A DNA stretch of 64,000 bases, taken from positions 3,166,001-3,230,000 of the forward strand of contig NZ_CP133266.1 of NCBI RefSeq assembly GCF_030915485.1. The letters run 5' to 3'. Of this stretch, positions 7,146-15,722 are shown piece by piece. Position 1 is the stretch's first letter. Each line of letters starts with the position of its first letter. Origin of the DNA: Neobacillus sp. PS3-40. Its GTDB lineage: Bacteria; Bacillota; Bacilli; Bacillales; Cytobacillaceae. The notes beneath the pieces were generated by a model. The model made no database searches. It saw nothing but the letters and a program-made list of their open reading frames with translations, and had not been told where the DNA came from. Made by a program: the position numbers and the translations under genes.

Positions 7146-7586
7146 GTGAAGAAGAATTTGGTAGCAGGAATATTAGCTGTAGGTTTAATCGTTGCTGGGG
7201 GAACAGGGGTTTACGTTGCATATGCAAAGGATAATACTGTAAATCCAATTCATATGATGAAATCAACTAATATGAAAGAAATGATGAATTCACATCATAT
7301 GCAGGAAATGATGAAATCAAGCGATATGAAAGAAATGATGAAATCAACCGATATGGAAGAAATGATGAAGTCAACTGACATGAAAGAAATGCAAAAGCTC
7401 ATGCAAAGTAAAAATTTCAGCTTTGATCAAATGCTGCCCTTAATGAAAAAAATACATCCTAATTTAAGTAACGAGCAAATAAAAGCTCTTTATGAGAAAA
7501 TGCATGGAAAAGATGGTTCACCAAGTTGTGGTGATGTTTTAAAAGGGCAAACGGAAAAAAATAGTACTAGCGAAAATAAGTTATGA
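7146..7586 (+). CDS. Secreted Met-rich repeat protein
   Basis: 146 residues from GTG 7146, with AAGGAGTG nine bases upstream. It has a signal peptide or anchor (KKNLVAGILAVGLIVAGGTGVYVAYA), then five tandem copies of a 9-11 residue unit of type (S/T)DMKEMMKS (residues about 40-85), then a helical tail (MLPLMKKIHPNLSNEQIKALYEKMHG) with one Cys. Regularly spaced Met pairs on a helix suggest soft-metal binding, Cu(I) or Ag(I), at the outer membrane face. It is last in the operon; a terminator follows at 7591. No named family is recognised. Confidence 0.72.
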   Translation: MKKNLVAGILAVGLIVAGGTGVYVAYAKDNTVNPIHMMKSTNMKEMMNSHHMQEMMKSSDMKEMMKSTDMEEMMKSTDMKEMQKLMQSKNFSFDQMLPLMKKIHPNLSNEQIKALYEKMHGKDGSPSCGDVLKGQTEKNSTSENKL

Positions 7587-7590
7587 AATG

Positions 7591-7636
7591 AAAAGAGAGT
7601 GTCCAGAAGAAATTTTCTAGGACACTCTCTTTTTTC
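7591..7636. terminator. Bidirectional terminator between convergent genes
   Basis: AAAAGAGAGTGTCC (7591-7604) pairs perfectly with GGACACTCTCTTTT (7620-7633); T-rich on the plus side and A-rich on the other, serving the operon ending at 7586 and the minus-strand gene ending at 7662. Confidence 0.88.
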
Positions 7637-7661
7637 TTTCATTATATTATTGTTAAGTTTG

Positions 7662-8735
7662 TTACTTGGGCATGATACTGATTCCGTTAGGAGTTTTTCC
7701 TACTTTAATCGTTTTAACGACTTTGTTAACGGAATTGTCAATTACACTAACTGTATTATCAAACATATTGGTTACATACGTAAACTTATTATCTGGGCTT
7801 GTTACCACCCCATGGGATCCCAATCCTGTTTCAATGGTCGCAGCCACTTGTTTAGACTTCAAATCAACTTTTGTTAAAGAATGAGAGGGGCTTTTTTCGG
7901 TCCCTTGGTTGGCAACATATGCAAAATGATTATCCGCTTGGATATAAACCTGCGCTGGACCAATACCGACTTTCACCTTATTCATTTTACCTGTCGATAA
8001 ATCAATGATGGCGAGAGCATTTTCTTTATTCAAAGTTACAACTAATGTTTTACCATCAGAAGTTAACCCTGTTGTTACTGGAGTTTTGCCAGCTTGTATC
8101 TTTTTTTCTTCTTTTAATGTCTTGAGATTGAGTACGCTAACACTATTTTCGCCCATATTCGATACATAGGCAAATTGGCTGTCCGTAGAAATTCTAAATC
8201 CATGCGGGCCTTTACCGGTTGGAATGGATTTGATAATCGAATAGTTACTACGGTCAATTACTGAAACGGCATCATCCTCATTATTTGTAACAAGAACGTA
8301 TTTTCCATCAGCTGTAAAAACGATATGGGCAGGGTGATTACCTACCTCTACTTCTTTTATCAACTTATTGGTTTTAGGATTAAAGAAAATGGCTTTTCCT
8401 TTCATATCCATTGTTGAATGGTCGTCTCCATGCATCGCCATATTTGGAACTATGGTTGCCCCAACAACTTTGCCATCAGGAGAAACCTGGATATTGTGGA
8501 CTAATCCATCCATTTTGAATGTAGCCATTACCTTCAAATTCTTGACGCTTATTTTTGAAATGCTACCTCCCTCATTTGCTGTAAACAAAAACTGATCCCC
8601 GCTATTATTGGAAGCATTTTCACTTTTATCGTTTATTGCTTTGTCTTTTCTTTCGTCTTTTGCGTTGCTACAACCAGCAAGAAAAGATGATAGTAACAAA
8701 AGTGTAGTGACTACTAAAACTAAATATTTTTTCAT
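7662..8735 (-). CDS. YncE-like beta-propeller lipoprotein
   Basis: 357 residues. Signal peptide with lipobox LLSSFLAGC (Cys about 22), an acidic linker, then seven or so repeats of the YVTN type (for example YVLVTNNEDDAVSVIDRSNYSIIKSIPTG, AYVSNMGENSVSVLNLKTL, TYVTNMFDNTVSVIDNSVNKVVKTIKVG). These fold as a beta-propeller outside the cell. The family has no single function; relatives near denitrification or copper genes bind cofactors or partners. A Met/His patch (MAMHGDDHSTMDMKG) within it could bind metal. Start supported by GAGGATAC before the ATG on the minus strand. Confidence 0.85.
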   Translation of the reverse strand: MKKYLVLVVTTLLLLSSFLAGCSNAKDERKDKAINDKSENASNNSGDQFLFTANEGGSISKISVKNLKVMATFKMDGLVHNIQVSPDGKVVGATIVPNMAMHGDDHSTMDMKGKAIFFNPKTNKLIKEVEVGNHPAHIVFTADGKYVLVTNNEDDAVSVIDRSNYSIIKSIPTGKGPHGFRISTDSQFAYVSNMGENSVSVLNLKTLKEEKKIQAGKTPVTTGLTSDGKTLVVTLNKENALAIIDLSTGKMNKVKVGIGPAQVYIQADNHFAYVANQGTEKSPSHSLTKVDLKSKQVAATIETGLGSHGVVTSPDNKFTYVTNMFDNTVSVIDNSVNKVVKTIKVGKTPNGISIMPK

Positions 8736-8994
8736 TTATAGTATCCTCCTCATTTATTCAAGGTCGTCAATTTCCGATGAAATTTACCATAAAGACCATT
8801 GGTAAATAGTTTAAATGATAAATATGCATTTATTATGCATTTTTTATTTTTTTGAGGAATAGATCTTGTGTTTAAATCTTTATGACGTTTTATTGACATC
8901 CTAAAAAATGCACAATTTCTTGATACTTTAATGTTACAGTTATTCATATTAAGAAGTTATTAAAATGTGAAGACTTAAACTCGAGGTGAAAGAG

Positions 8995-9927
8995 ATGAAA
9001 AAGTTTGCAGTAATATCAGCCCTGTCATTAAGTTTATTGCTTGGTGCATGTAGTAGTTCCTCTAATGAAGGGAAACTTACCCCTGTAAAGAGTGGGAAAA
9101 AGATTGAAGATATTCATGGGGTAGGAGTTGCAAGTGATGGTACTACATATGTTGCCACTCATGAAGGTCTATTCTCCACCAAGGATGTAGGAAACTCATG
9201 GAATAAGGTAAGTTCGTCTAGTGATGATTTAATGGGATTTAATTTGAGATCTGATGGCACAATGATGACAAGCGGACATCCAGGAAAGAATTCAGAATAT
9301 CCGAACCCAATTGGAGTATTAATAAGTAAAGACAAAGGAATGAGCTGGAAAAAGGTTGAATATGTTGGGAAAATTGATTTCCATGTCCTCACCTCCTATC
9401 ATCACGACCCTACTATCATTTATGGACTTAATCAAATGGGGACGGGACAGTATGGAGCAGGAATTTACAAAAGTACAGATGGAGGGAAGAAATGGAGTAA
9501 AGTCGAACCAAAGGGATTGCCAGGCGATCTCATGAAGGTATATTCTTTACTGGTTCTTCCTGAAAACAAAAATACCCTTTTAGCTGGGACTGAAATGGGA
9601 GTTATGATTTCCAAGGATGCAGGTGCAAATTGGGAGATGTTTGATAATACCCGACTAATTACGGCAATGACGGTCATGCCAAATGGAAAGGATATTATTG
9701 GTTATTCGATGAGTGATATGGTTTCAGGAGTCATGATCACCCAAGATGCAGGTCAATCATGGACTAGTATTGGTCTGGATTTAGGAAAAGATGCTGCTTC
9801 TTCTATTTCTGTGAATCAGAAGGATGAAAAGCAAATTGCAGTTTCTTCATTTAGCACATCACTATATGAAACTAAAGATGGTGGGCAAAAGTGGGATCAA
9901 ATTATTACGGATGGTAAAATGAAATAA
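8995..9927 (+). CDS. BNR/sialidase-like beta-propeller lipoprotein (F510_1955 type)
   Basis: About 310 residues with a lipobox LSLLLGACSS and repeated Asp-box-like motifs (STKDVGNSWNKV, SKDKGMSWKKV, STDGGKKWSKV, SKDAGANWEMF, TQDAGQSWTSI, TKDGGQKWDQI). This is the sialidase or photosystem-stability-factor-like propeller annotated elsewhere as F510_1955 family glycosylhydrolase; hydrolase activity is not evident, since the Asp boxes are structural. AGGTGA precedes ATG 8995 by five bases. A GTG at 8986 would overlap that site. Its neighbour 7662 is also a secreted propeller, divergently transcribed. Confidence 0.82.
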   Translation: MKKFAVISALSLSLLLGACSSSSNEGKLTPVKSGKKIEDIHGVGVASDGTTYVATHEGLFSTKDVGNSWNKVSSSSDDLMGFNLRSDGTMMTSGHPGKNSEYPNPIGVLISKDKGMSWKKVEYVGKIDFHVLTSYHHDPTIIYGLNQMGTGQYGAGIYKSTDGGKKWSKVEPKGLPGDLMKVYSLLVLPENKNTLLAGTEMGVMISKDAGANWEMFDNTRLITAMTVMPNGKDIIGYSMSDMVSGVMITQDAGQSWTSIGLDLGKDAASSISVNQKDEKQIAVSSFSTSLYETKDGGQKWDQIITDGKMK

Positions 9928-9931
9928 TAAC

Positions 9932-9970
9932 AAAAGGAGCCCTTTCGAATAAAGAAGGGGCTCCTTTAAA
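9932..9970 (+). terminator. Terminator after the 8995 gene
   Basis: AAAGGAGCCC / GGGGCTCCTTT around a 14-base loop, then TTTAAATT. Confidence 0.8.
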
Positions 9971-10040
9971 TTAAATACCAATAATAAAATAAGTGTAATC
10001 GCGTTCACTTGCAATTGCTTTTTTGTCCTTCATCTATAAC

Positions 10041-10145
10041 CTATTTGGAACCAATTCCCCAAACAGTAACAAAGCGTTGTTCTACTGGAAATCCACCATT
10101 TCGTCATTTATCTCGAATATTTCTTATATGTGAATCAATAGTCCG
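10041..10145 (-). pseudogene. Decayed 3' end of an OmpR-family response regulator
   Basis: Read on the minus strand this gives RTIDSHIRNIRDK, a TGA, RNGGFP, then RFVTVWGIGSK and a stop. It closely matches the C-terminal winged-helix end of the intact regulator at 5951 (RTIDSHIKNLREKL ... FVKTVWGIGYK). No receiver domain or intact frame is found beyond it. It is a remnant, and the TGA replaces a Leu, so it is not a selenocysteine candidate. The rest of the 9.97-10.33 kb gap holds only the 10261 motif. Confidence 0.65.
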
Positions 10146-10260
10146 GTTTGTAAAGAGCGTTGATAGGGAAGGTTCACTTTATATCGACATAATAGAAGAA
10201 AAATATGGAGATTCTTTGAAAATATGAAAAAGACAAATTTTGTACAATAAAAACTCAAAG

Positions 10261-10285
10261 TTTCTGCACACTTTTTTATTAATCT
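10261..10285 (+). promoter_or_regulatory. Shared upstream motif, copy 2
   Basis: Begins TTTCTGCACA and continues into TTTATTAAT, nearly matching 3200-3224. It lies about 55-80 bases before the 10341 start. Confidence 0.45.
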
Positions 10286-10340
10286 ATATATAGGTTAATT
10301 ACTTAATTACTTTAATCATTTTGAGAATGAGGTGAATGTC

Positions 10341-10724
10341 TTGAAGGGGAGATTTTTGTTAGTAATAGCTCTTATCCTTGTATTATCTGGTGGAAGAATA
10401 GCTATGGCGCATGAAGGGGATCAAATGAAGCATGCACCATCCACTTCGAGTTTAAAGGAAAGCAAACAATCAGGGAATAACATGAGTGACATGGACATGA
10501 GTGGTAAGGACAAAGGCATGGACATGAGTGGTTCAAACCAGGGTGATGATATGGAAGGTATGGATATGGGGGATGATGGTCACAGTCATGAGCCCGTAAA
10601 GGAAAGTCCTGCTAACATAAAGGTATTAGGAACGTATGGTGCGGTAAACCTTTCCTTTATTTTGATTGGTGTTTGGAATAAGTGGTTTAGAAGAAAGGGT
10701 GATTCTAATGTCAATTCCAAGTAA
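10341..10724 (+). CDS. Secreted His/Met/Asp-rich protein with C-terminal anchor
   Basis: About 127 residues. Signal peptide (KGRFLLVIALILVLSGGRIAMA), then a Met/Asp/His-rich region with repeats such as MSDMDMSGKDKGMDMSG, MEGMDMGDDGHSHEP, and a C-terminal hydrophobic segment (AVNLSFILIGVWNKW) ending in basic residues. TTG at 10341 follows GAGGTGA by five bases; GTG 10332 overlaps that site. MDM/MSG repeats resemble those in copper-binding periplasmic proteins. Its end overlaps the next gene by 17 bases, so translation is probably coupled. Function inferred from composition only. Confidence 0.7.
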   Translation: MKGRFLLVIALILVLSGGRIAMAHEGDQMKHAPSTSSLKESKQSGNNMSDMDMSGKDKGMDMSGSNQGDDMEGMDMGDDGHSHEPVKESPANIKVLGTYGAVNLSFILIGVWNKWFRRKGDSNVNSK

Positions 10725-12093
10725 TAAAATGACAGAGGAGAAAAATAGAATTGAAAAGAAGAAGCCTATTAATCTTCTAGATAATTCAGCCTTCAAAAAA
10801 TTCATTCAAAGCAGGTGGTATCCAGGAATTTTTCAATGGGTAGCCTTCGTCGTTTTTTCTGTCATTGTATATGAATTGGTAGCTGGCACGGTAGATCCAA
10901 CCCGCAACGTCGGGACTTCGCTTACGTGGGTATTATGGTGGCCGCTTGTTCCTTTACTATTCCTTGCCATTGGACGATTCTGGTGTGCAATCTGTCCATT
11001 TGGGAAGCTAAGCGATATTATTCGAAAAACTATTGGTAGTGAGAGACCAACACCGAAGTTTTTACGAAAATACGGCCTTTGGTTAATAGACCTTTTCTTT
11101 ATCGCCATTACGTATAGTGATCATATTTGGGGTATTGTTGAATCCCCGCGGGGCTCAGGCTACTTGTTACTTTTACTCGTGACACTTGTGGTAGCGACCT
11201 CAGTATTTTACGAGAGACGAACTTTTTGTAAGACTTTATGTTTTCTTGGAGGATTATCAGGAAACTATTCTCGTTCGGGTGCACTCGAACTTCGTGGAAC
11301 ACCAGAAATTTGTAAATCATGTAAAACGCAATCTTGTTTTAAAGGCAGTGATAAAGCGGAAGGCTGCCCGATGTTTCAATACGTAAGAACTATGGATTCA
11401 ACTGCAGATTGTAACCTTTGCGGAAATTGCGTGAAATCCTGTCCAAACAATTCGATCCGTATTTCACCACGGGTGCCTACATCTGAATTATGGGGAACTA
11501 AAAATCCCAAAATGGAACACACCTTTTTAGCCGCTGTCATTATGGGAATTGTATTTGTTCAAAATATTACAATGGTTGCCATATGGCAAGATATCTTAAA
11601 AGCGATTGGTTCTGTAACTGGTACAGACAGCTACAATATAAACTTTACGGTTGCTTTTATAATTGCCATGATCATTCCAATTGGACTATTGCTCGGAACT
11701 GCAAAACTTGCAACATTAACAGGTGGTTCAGTTGAAAAGGTAAAGAAAAACTTTATTCGATTTGGCTATGCTATTATTCCTTTAGATTTAGCAGGACATC
11801 TTGCCCATAACCTTTTCCATATCATTACAGAAGGAAAAGCTATTTGGTACAACTCGGCTGCGTTATTCGGTATCAATGTAACAAGGGGGGATTTAGCTTT
11901 CGCTGATGCCTCAAGTGTTCAGATGGTTCAGTATATCATTATTGTATTCGGTATGGTTGGTTCCATTTATACTGCCTATCGAATTGGCAATAAAGGTACT
12001 ATGAAAGCATTAATGCCATATTATGTGCTTATGATCTTGCTTGCAGTTGCAAATATTTACTTGTTCTCATTACCTATGATGCATAGGGTTTAA
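10708..12093 (+). CDS. Polyferredoxin-like 4Fe-4S membrane protein (NapH/NosR type)
   Basis: 461 residues with several membrane helices and four Cys clusters: CAICPFGKLSD (about residue 93), CKTLCFLGGLSGNYSR (about 174), CKSCKTQSCFKGSDKAEGCP (about 200) and CNLCGNCVKSCP (about 233), the last being a 4Fe-4S motif. The CxxCPxG pair is typical of NapH, NosR and CcoG relatives, which pass electrons from the quinone pool across the membrane. The helical C-terminal half has several His. ATG 10708 follows AAGGGTGAT. No reductase partner is visible in the window. The coupled His/Met-rich protein suggests electron delivery to a metal-containing extracellular process, which is inference. Confidence 0.85.
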   Translation: MSIPSNKMTEEKNRIEKKKPINLLDNSAFKKFIQSRWYPGIFQWVAFVVFSVIVYELVAGTVDPTRNVGTSLTWVLWWPLVPLLFLAIGRFWCAICPFGKLSDIIRKTIGSERPTPKFLRKYGLWLIDLFFIAITYSDHIWGIVESPRGSGYLLLLLVTLVVATSVFYERRTFCKTLCFLGGLSGNYSRSGALELRGTPEICKSCKTQSCFKGSDKAEGCPMFQYVRTMDSTADCNLCGNCVKSCPNNSIRISPRVPTSELWGTKNPKMEHTFLAAVIMGIVFVQNITMVAIWQDILKAIGSVTGTDSYNINFTVAFIIAMIIPIGLLLGTAKLATLTGGSVEKVKKNFIRFGYAIIPLDLAGHLAHNLFHIITEGKAIWYNSAALFGINVTRGDLAFADASSVQMVQYIIIVFGMVGSIYTAYRIGNKGTMKALMPYYVLMILLAVANIYLFSLPMMHRV

Positions 12094-12107
12094 ATAAAAT
12101 CTTAAAT

Positions 12108-12140
12108 AAACGACCAGTCCCTTAGGAGCTGGTCGTTTGT
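12108..12140. terminator. Terminator between convergent genes
   Basis: AAACGACCAG (12108-12117) with CTGGTCGTTT (12129-12138). Confidence 0.82.
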
Positions 12141-12160
12141 GATAGTTAAAGGTAAAGATT

Positions 12161-13513
12161 TTACTCTAAGGAAAGATTCAATCCTTTTCGATAATATTCG
12201 TCCATCATTTCTTTAGGAACCATGCTCCCACCAGTCCCCCAGATAATATGTGTACCATTGTTTATTTTTTCGATTAAATGATTCTTCAGTAAATAATTTT
12301 TTCCCTCTTTACATAATTTAGTTGGTCCAATCATGCCTGCAAGTGCAGAAGGTTCTAAATGAATTGCCTCTGTATCTACTAATTCCTTTAGTAACAGATA
12401 TAGTTGTTCGTCGGTAACGGTATAATTCCCACTTAAAAACGGCCCCATTGTTTTACCCACGAAGCCGGATGGCCTTCCTACAGCAAGTCCATCCGCATCC
12501 GTTAGATTATCAATACCAATATCCTGAACTGAAATTTTATCATGAAGTCCAGTCATTAAACCGAGTAACATACACGGAGAGTGGGTAGGTTCTGCAAAGA
12601 AACAGTGAACACTGTCTTTAAAGAGCAACTTCAAACCAAAGGCTACTCCCCCAGGACCGCCACCAACCCCACATGGAAGGTATACAAATAAAGGATGATC
12701 TTCATCTATTCTTATATCCAATTCTTCTAATTGTTTTTTCAATCGGGATGCTGCTACTGCATAACCTAAGAAAAGGTTGCGTGAGTTTTCATCATCTACA
12801 AAATAACATTTAGGGTCTCGAGCGGCTTGGATTCGACCTTCCTCAACTGCTTTACTATAGTCAGCTTCATATTCAATTACTCTCACATTTTTGCTTCGCA
12901 GTAAGTCTTTTTTCCATTGTTTTGCATCGGCAGACATATGGACTGTCACGTTAAAACCTAATTTTGCACTGATAATCCCAATACTAAGCCCTAAATTTCC
13001 TGTTGAGCCGACAGCGATTGAATAGTGTGAGAAGAAGCTTTTAAACTGATCACTAGCTAATATTGAATAATCATCTTGGATTGTTATTAATTGATGTTGA
13101 ATTGCTAATTCTTCAGCATGTTTGAGGATTTCATAGATCCCTCCTCTAGCCTTAATAGAACCAGAAATAGGAAGGTGACTATCACATTTTAATAAAAGTT
13201 CGCCAGGAATAGGTTGTTGATAAATCTGTTCCAATGATTTTTTCATCGCAGGAATTGCAACTAAAGGAGACTCAATTATGCCTTTTGTTTCTTTTGTTTC
13301 TGGGAAAACTCGCGCTATATAGGGAGCAAATCGTTTTAATCTATCCTCTGCATCCTTTACATCCCCTTGAGTAAGCGGAGACTTTTCTATTCCCATTTGA
13401 TATGGTTCCAAATTAGGATTGATCCAAAATGCTTCTTCCATTGAAATGAGTTTATTTAGCAAAGGAAATTGATCTTTCAATAGTTGTAAATCTTTATTTT
13501 CATATATCTTCAT
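12161..13513 (-). CDS. dsdA: D-serine dehydratase (D-serine ammonia-lyase)
   Basis: PLP enzyme converting D-serine to pyruvate and ammonia. 450 residues, the usual DsdA length. The PLP-lysine motif is in [17 protein letters not shown] (about residue 118), followed by [13 protein letters not shown] (phosphate and cofactor loop), the glycine loop [15 protein letters not shown] and the C-terminal [21 protein letters not shown] precedes the ATG. Monocistronic. It fits with the alanine and D-alanine genes at 42-52 kb as amino-acid scavenging, but is not linked to them. Confidence 0.95.
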   Translation of the reverse strand: MKIYENKDLQLLKDQFPLLNKLISMEEAFWINPNLEPYQMGIEKSPLTQGDVKDAEDRLKRFAPYIARVFPETKETKGIIESPLVAIPAMKKSLEQIYQQPIPGELLLKCDSHLPISGSIKARGGIYEILKHAEELAIQHQLITIQDDYSILASDQFKSFFSHYSIAVGSTGNLGLSIGIISAKLGFNVTVHMSADAKQWKKDLLRSKNVRVIEYEADYSKAVEEGRIQAARDPKCYFVDDENSRNLFLGYAVAASRLKKQLEELDIRIDEDHPLFVYLPCGVGGGPGGVAFGLKLLFKDSVHCFFAEPTHSPCMLLGLMTGLHDKISVQDIGIDNLTDADGLAVGRPSGFVGKTMGPFLSGNYTVTDEQLYLLLKELVDTEAIHLEPSALAGMIGPTKLCKEGKNYLLKNHLIEKINNGTHIIWGTGGSMVPKEMMDEYYRKGLNLSLE

Positions 13514-13753
13514 CTGTCAGATCCTCCTAGTTTGTATTAGGTTAGTCAAATAAATTTGTCCTAATGGATTAAGTATATTTTATAGGAGCTCTTGTTGGAA
13601 GTTTGATTTTTTAAAAAAATATATAAGGAATGCAAAATCTTAATGTTCAAAGAATTGTTTGTTGAGATTTTATTATATTGGTAATAGGATTAAATAAGAA
13701 TAGTGCAGAATCAGTAATTAACTAGCTACTCACTTATAAGGGAGAATTAGGAG

Positions 13754-14173
13754 ATGTATAAAAAAATATTATTAGCATCGGATGGTTCTGAACACTCAAA
13801 AAGAGCGGCTGAAAATGCAATCCTAATAGTTAAATGTAGTTCTAATTCTAAAATAGTGATACTATATGTTGTCGATCCAGAAAAATCTAAATCTGATGTT
13901 CTAAGTAACTGGAATTCGTTTGGAATTGCGGATATTCGAAGAGAGCGAATTAAAGAAGTAGAAAGTTTAATAAAAAAATCTGGGATATCTTATGAGGTTG
14001 AATTTTTGCATGGAGAACCTGGACCAGTAATCGTGGATTATGCAAATAAAAATCATTTTGATGCTGTGGTTATTGGGAGCAGGGGGTTAAATGCACTTCA
14101 GGAATTTGTTTTAGGGAGTGTAAGTCATAAGGTTGCAAAACATGCTAACTGCCCAGTTATGATTGTTAAATAA
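13754..14173 (+). CDS. Universal stress protein, UspA family
   Basis: 139 residues, single Usp domain: YKKILLASDGSEHSKRAAENAI at the N-terminus and the ATP-binding signature VIGSRGLNALQEFVLGSVSHKVAKHANCPVMIVK at the C-terminus (G-2x-G-9x-G-S type). Cytoplasmic, ATP-binding type. GGGAGAATTAGG lies before ATG 13754. Single gene with a long perfect hairpin right after it. Confidence 0.93.
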   Translation: MYKKILLASDGSEHSKRAAENAILIVKCSSNSKIVILYVVDPEKSKSDVLSNWNSFGIADIRRERIKEVESLIKKSGISYEVEFLHGEPGPVIVDYANKNHFDAVVIGSRGLNALQEFVLGSVSHKVAKHANCPVMIVK

Positions 14174-14188
14174 ACGCCTATAAACATC

Positions 14189-14234
14189 TTTGGCACATTT
14201 GTGTGAAACCTTTGTTTCACACAAATGTGCCAAA
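14189..14234. terminator. Long perfect hairpin (21-bp stem, 4-base loop)
   Basis: Bases 14189-14209 are perfectly complementary to 14214-14234 with loop CTTT. The ends are TTTGGCAC... and ...GTGCCAAA. It lies between the convergent stress-protein and SET-domain genes, so it most likely terminates both. It lacks a long T tract. Confidence 0.7.
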
Positions 14235-14289
14235 ATTTGATTTATCGTCTATATTACCCGTTAAATCAAGGTAATAAGCCCACTAATTT

Positions 14290-14685
14290 TTAATCATTTT
14301 CAGTTTCTTCTTCCATATTAAACCACAATGGATCTTCATTATCAACTTCACCATTATAGTTAATTAGGATCTCTTCTCCTGCTTTTATATCTGTGTAAGC
14401 AAAGAAATCAAAGGTATGGTTTTTAAAGTTAATATCGTAATGGGCATTAGGTGTATAGGAATGATTAAATAACATCCCATATCCTAAAAGAATGGCAGTA
14501 TGGTTAATACCATACTCAAAGGCGTAATCTGCAAGAAGTGTTTTCTCTATGAAAGCATGCTCCTCATTTGGATAAGCAATAACGGGTGCTTCATGGATAA
14601 GCTCTCCCTTTGCAATATCACATTTTGCAAATACCCCTCTATTGAATTCTCCGTCGCTAAGTTTAGAAGTTTTTATTTCAATCAT
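14290..14685 (-). CDS. SET-domain protein-lysine methyltransferase-like protein
   Basis: 131 residues, a stand-alone SET domain: RGVFAKCDIAKGELIHEAPVIAY, then LLGYGMLFNHSYTPNA (the NHS core), then AGEEILINYNGE (the GEEL/Y core). Uses S-adenosylmethionine to methylate lysines; bacterial targets are mostly unknown. The post-SET zinc cysteines are absent, as is usual for short bacterial forms. AGGTGA five bases before ATG at 14685 (minus) is a better start than the GTG within that site at 14694. Confidence 0.85.
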   Translation of the reverse strand: MIEIKTSKLSDGEFNRGVFAKCDIAKGELIHEAPVIAYPNEEHAFIEKTLLADYAFEYGINHTAILLGYGMLFNHSYTPNAHYDINFKNHTFDFFAYTDIKAGEEILINYNGEVDNEDPLWFNMEEETEND

Positions 14686-14830
14686 GGTAGTCACCTGCTT
14701 ATTCGTTTTATGAAGTCTTGATCTTTATAAGTTTGCCAGTTGTTAAGTGCGAAAGCAACTGTTTTATATTTTCGACCTAAGGACATGTCCAAATAAGTAG
14801 TATATCTAATTGTATTAGAAAAAGTAACTA

Positions 14831-15343
14831 TTACTTGTAAATTTCATTTTCTAGTATGAGCACATTTTCATTGAACGAGGTTTTTCCCATTTGTTTTGTA
14901 TTTTGAACTAAGCGATAAACGTTATCACAGCATTGCTTGGCGCCACTCACTAAAAATGGAACACCAATAGAGTCAATCTTTAATCCTCGTGAGAAAAATC
15001 CTCCGATGGACATGGCGAGAGGTACTGTTGGTGATGTATTTGAAAAGATTATTTTTTCTTCGAATTGATGTTTTTCTTGAAGTAATAGGCTTAATTCTCT
15101 TAATGCTGGTACAACAAGTTTATTCCTTTTTCGTCCAATTGTATAAACAGTGTCTCCAAATTCATCTTTTCCATGAAAAATAAGTTTTCCAAAATCAGCA
15201 TGTGTTAATTTATTAAAAAATTTTACATTTAAAATTTCTTCTTTTGTTAATTTCCGTTCAGATTGTGGTAATTGTTTTAAATGATAGGCTGCTGCCAATG
15301 AGGTAGTATGTGTTCCGCCATAATCATTATAGATATAAATCAT
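14831..15343 (-). CDS. DUF3189 family protein
   Basis: 170 residues beginning MIYIYNDYGGTHTTSLAAAYHL, the typical DUF3189 N-terminus (a P-loop-like GGTHTT). Later HADFGKLIFHG, YTIGRKRN and NTSPTVPLAMSIGGFFSRG also fit. The biochemical role is unknown to me. The open frame extends 14 codons further upstream, but AAGGGATG before ATG 15343 favours the shorter form. It is flanked by SET-domain and ArsB-family genes with no clear link. Confidence 0.78.
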   Translation of the reverse strand: MIYIYNDYGGTHTTSLAAAYHLKQLPQSERKLTKEEILNVKFFNKLTHADFGKLIFHGKDEFGDTVYTIGRKRNKLVVPALRELSLLLQEKHQFEEKIIFSNTSPTVPLAMSIGGFFSRGLKIDSIGVPFLVSGAKQCCDNVYRLVQNTKQMGKTSFNENVLILENEIYK

Positions 15344-15464
15344 GCAATCATCCCTTACAATATAATCTAGGTATATTATGGTCATTAACTCGACAGCTAA
15401 TACAGCTCTGCCACTAGCCCAATTATAATTTCATTTACTACAGTTACTATTAAATCGGGATTAT

Positions 15465-15582
15465 TTGACAACTTTTGTTAAATTACATTGTTTTTAAACA
15501 ACTGATCCAAAAATAACAGCGTTGTTTAGCAAAGTTATTTACTAAACGTTTATCCATACTGGACAAACGTTTGTTTTTTTTA
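15465..15582 (+). promoter_or_regulatory. Attenuator-like leader before the ArsB-family gene
   Basis: A TTGACA at 15465 is followed by mutually exclusive pairings. TAAACAAC (15495-15502) pairs with GTTGTTTA (15521-15528). Alternatively GTTTAG (15524-15529) pairs with CTAAAC (15542-15547). The latter overlaps the 5' arm of a terminator, AAACGTTTATCC (15544-15555) with GGACAAACGTTT (15561-15572), followed by GTTTTTTTT. No plus-strand gene ends upstream, so this terminator should act inside the leader of 15723 or end a short RNA. No known riboswitch class is recognised. Confidence 0.5.
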
Positions 15583-15722
15583 TATTGGTACAACTGCTCA
15601 AACATGTATTGTAAAGGCACATATATATATAGTACAAATCCATTATAGAGACAAATAAAGGAGGAAAAATTTCCTGGAGGTTAAATGCACTAGATAATTT
15701 CCAAAAGGAGATTGTATAGATT

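Noticed and set aside
10041-10145. In-frame TGA in the response-regulator fragment as selenocysteine
   Set aside because: It aligns with Leu in the intact regulator and the fragment lacks its N-terminus; plain decay.
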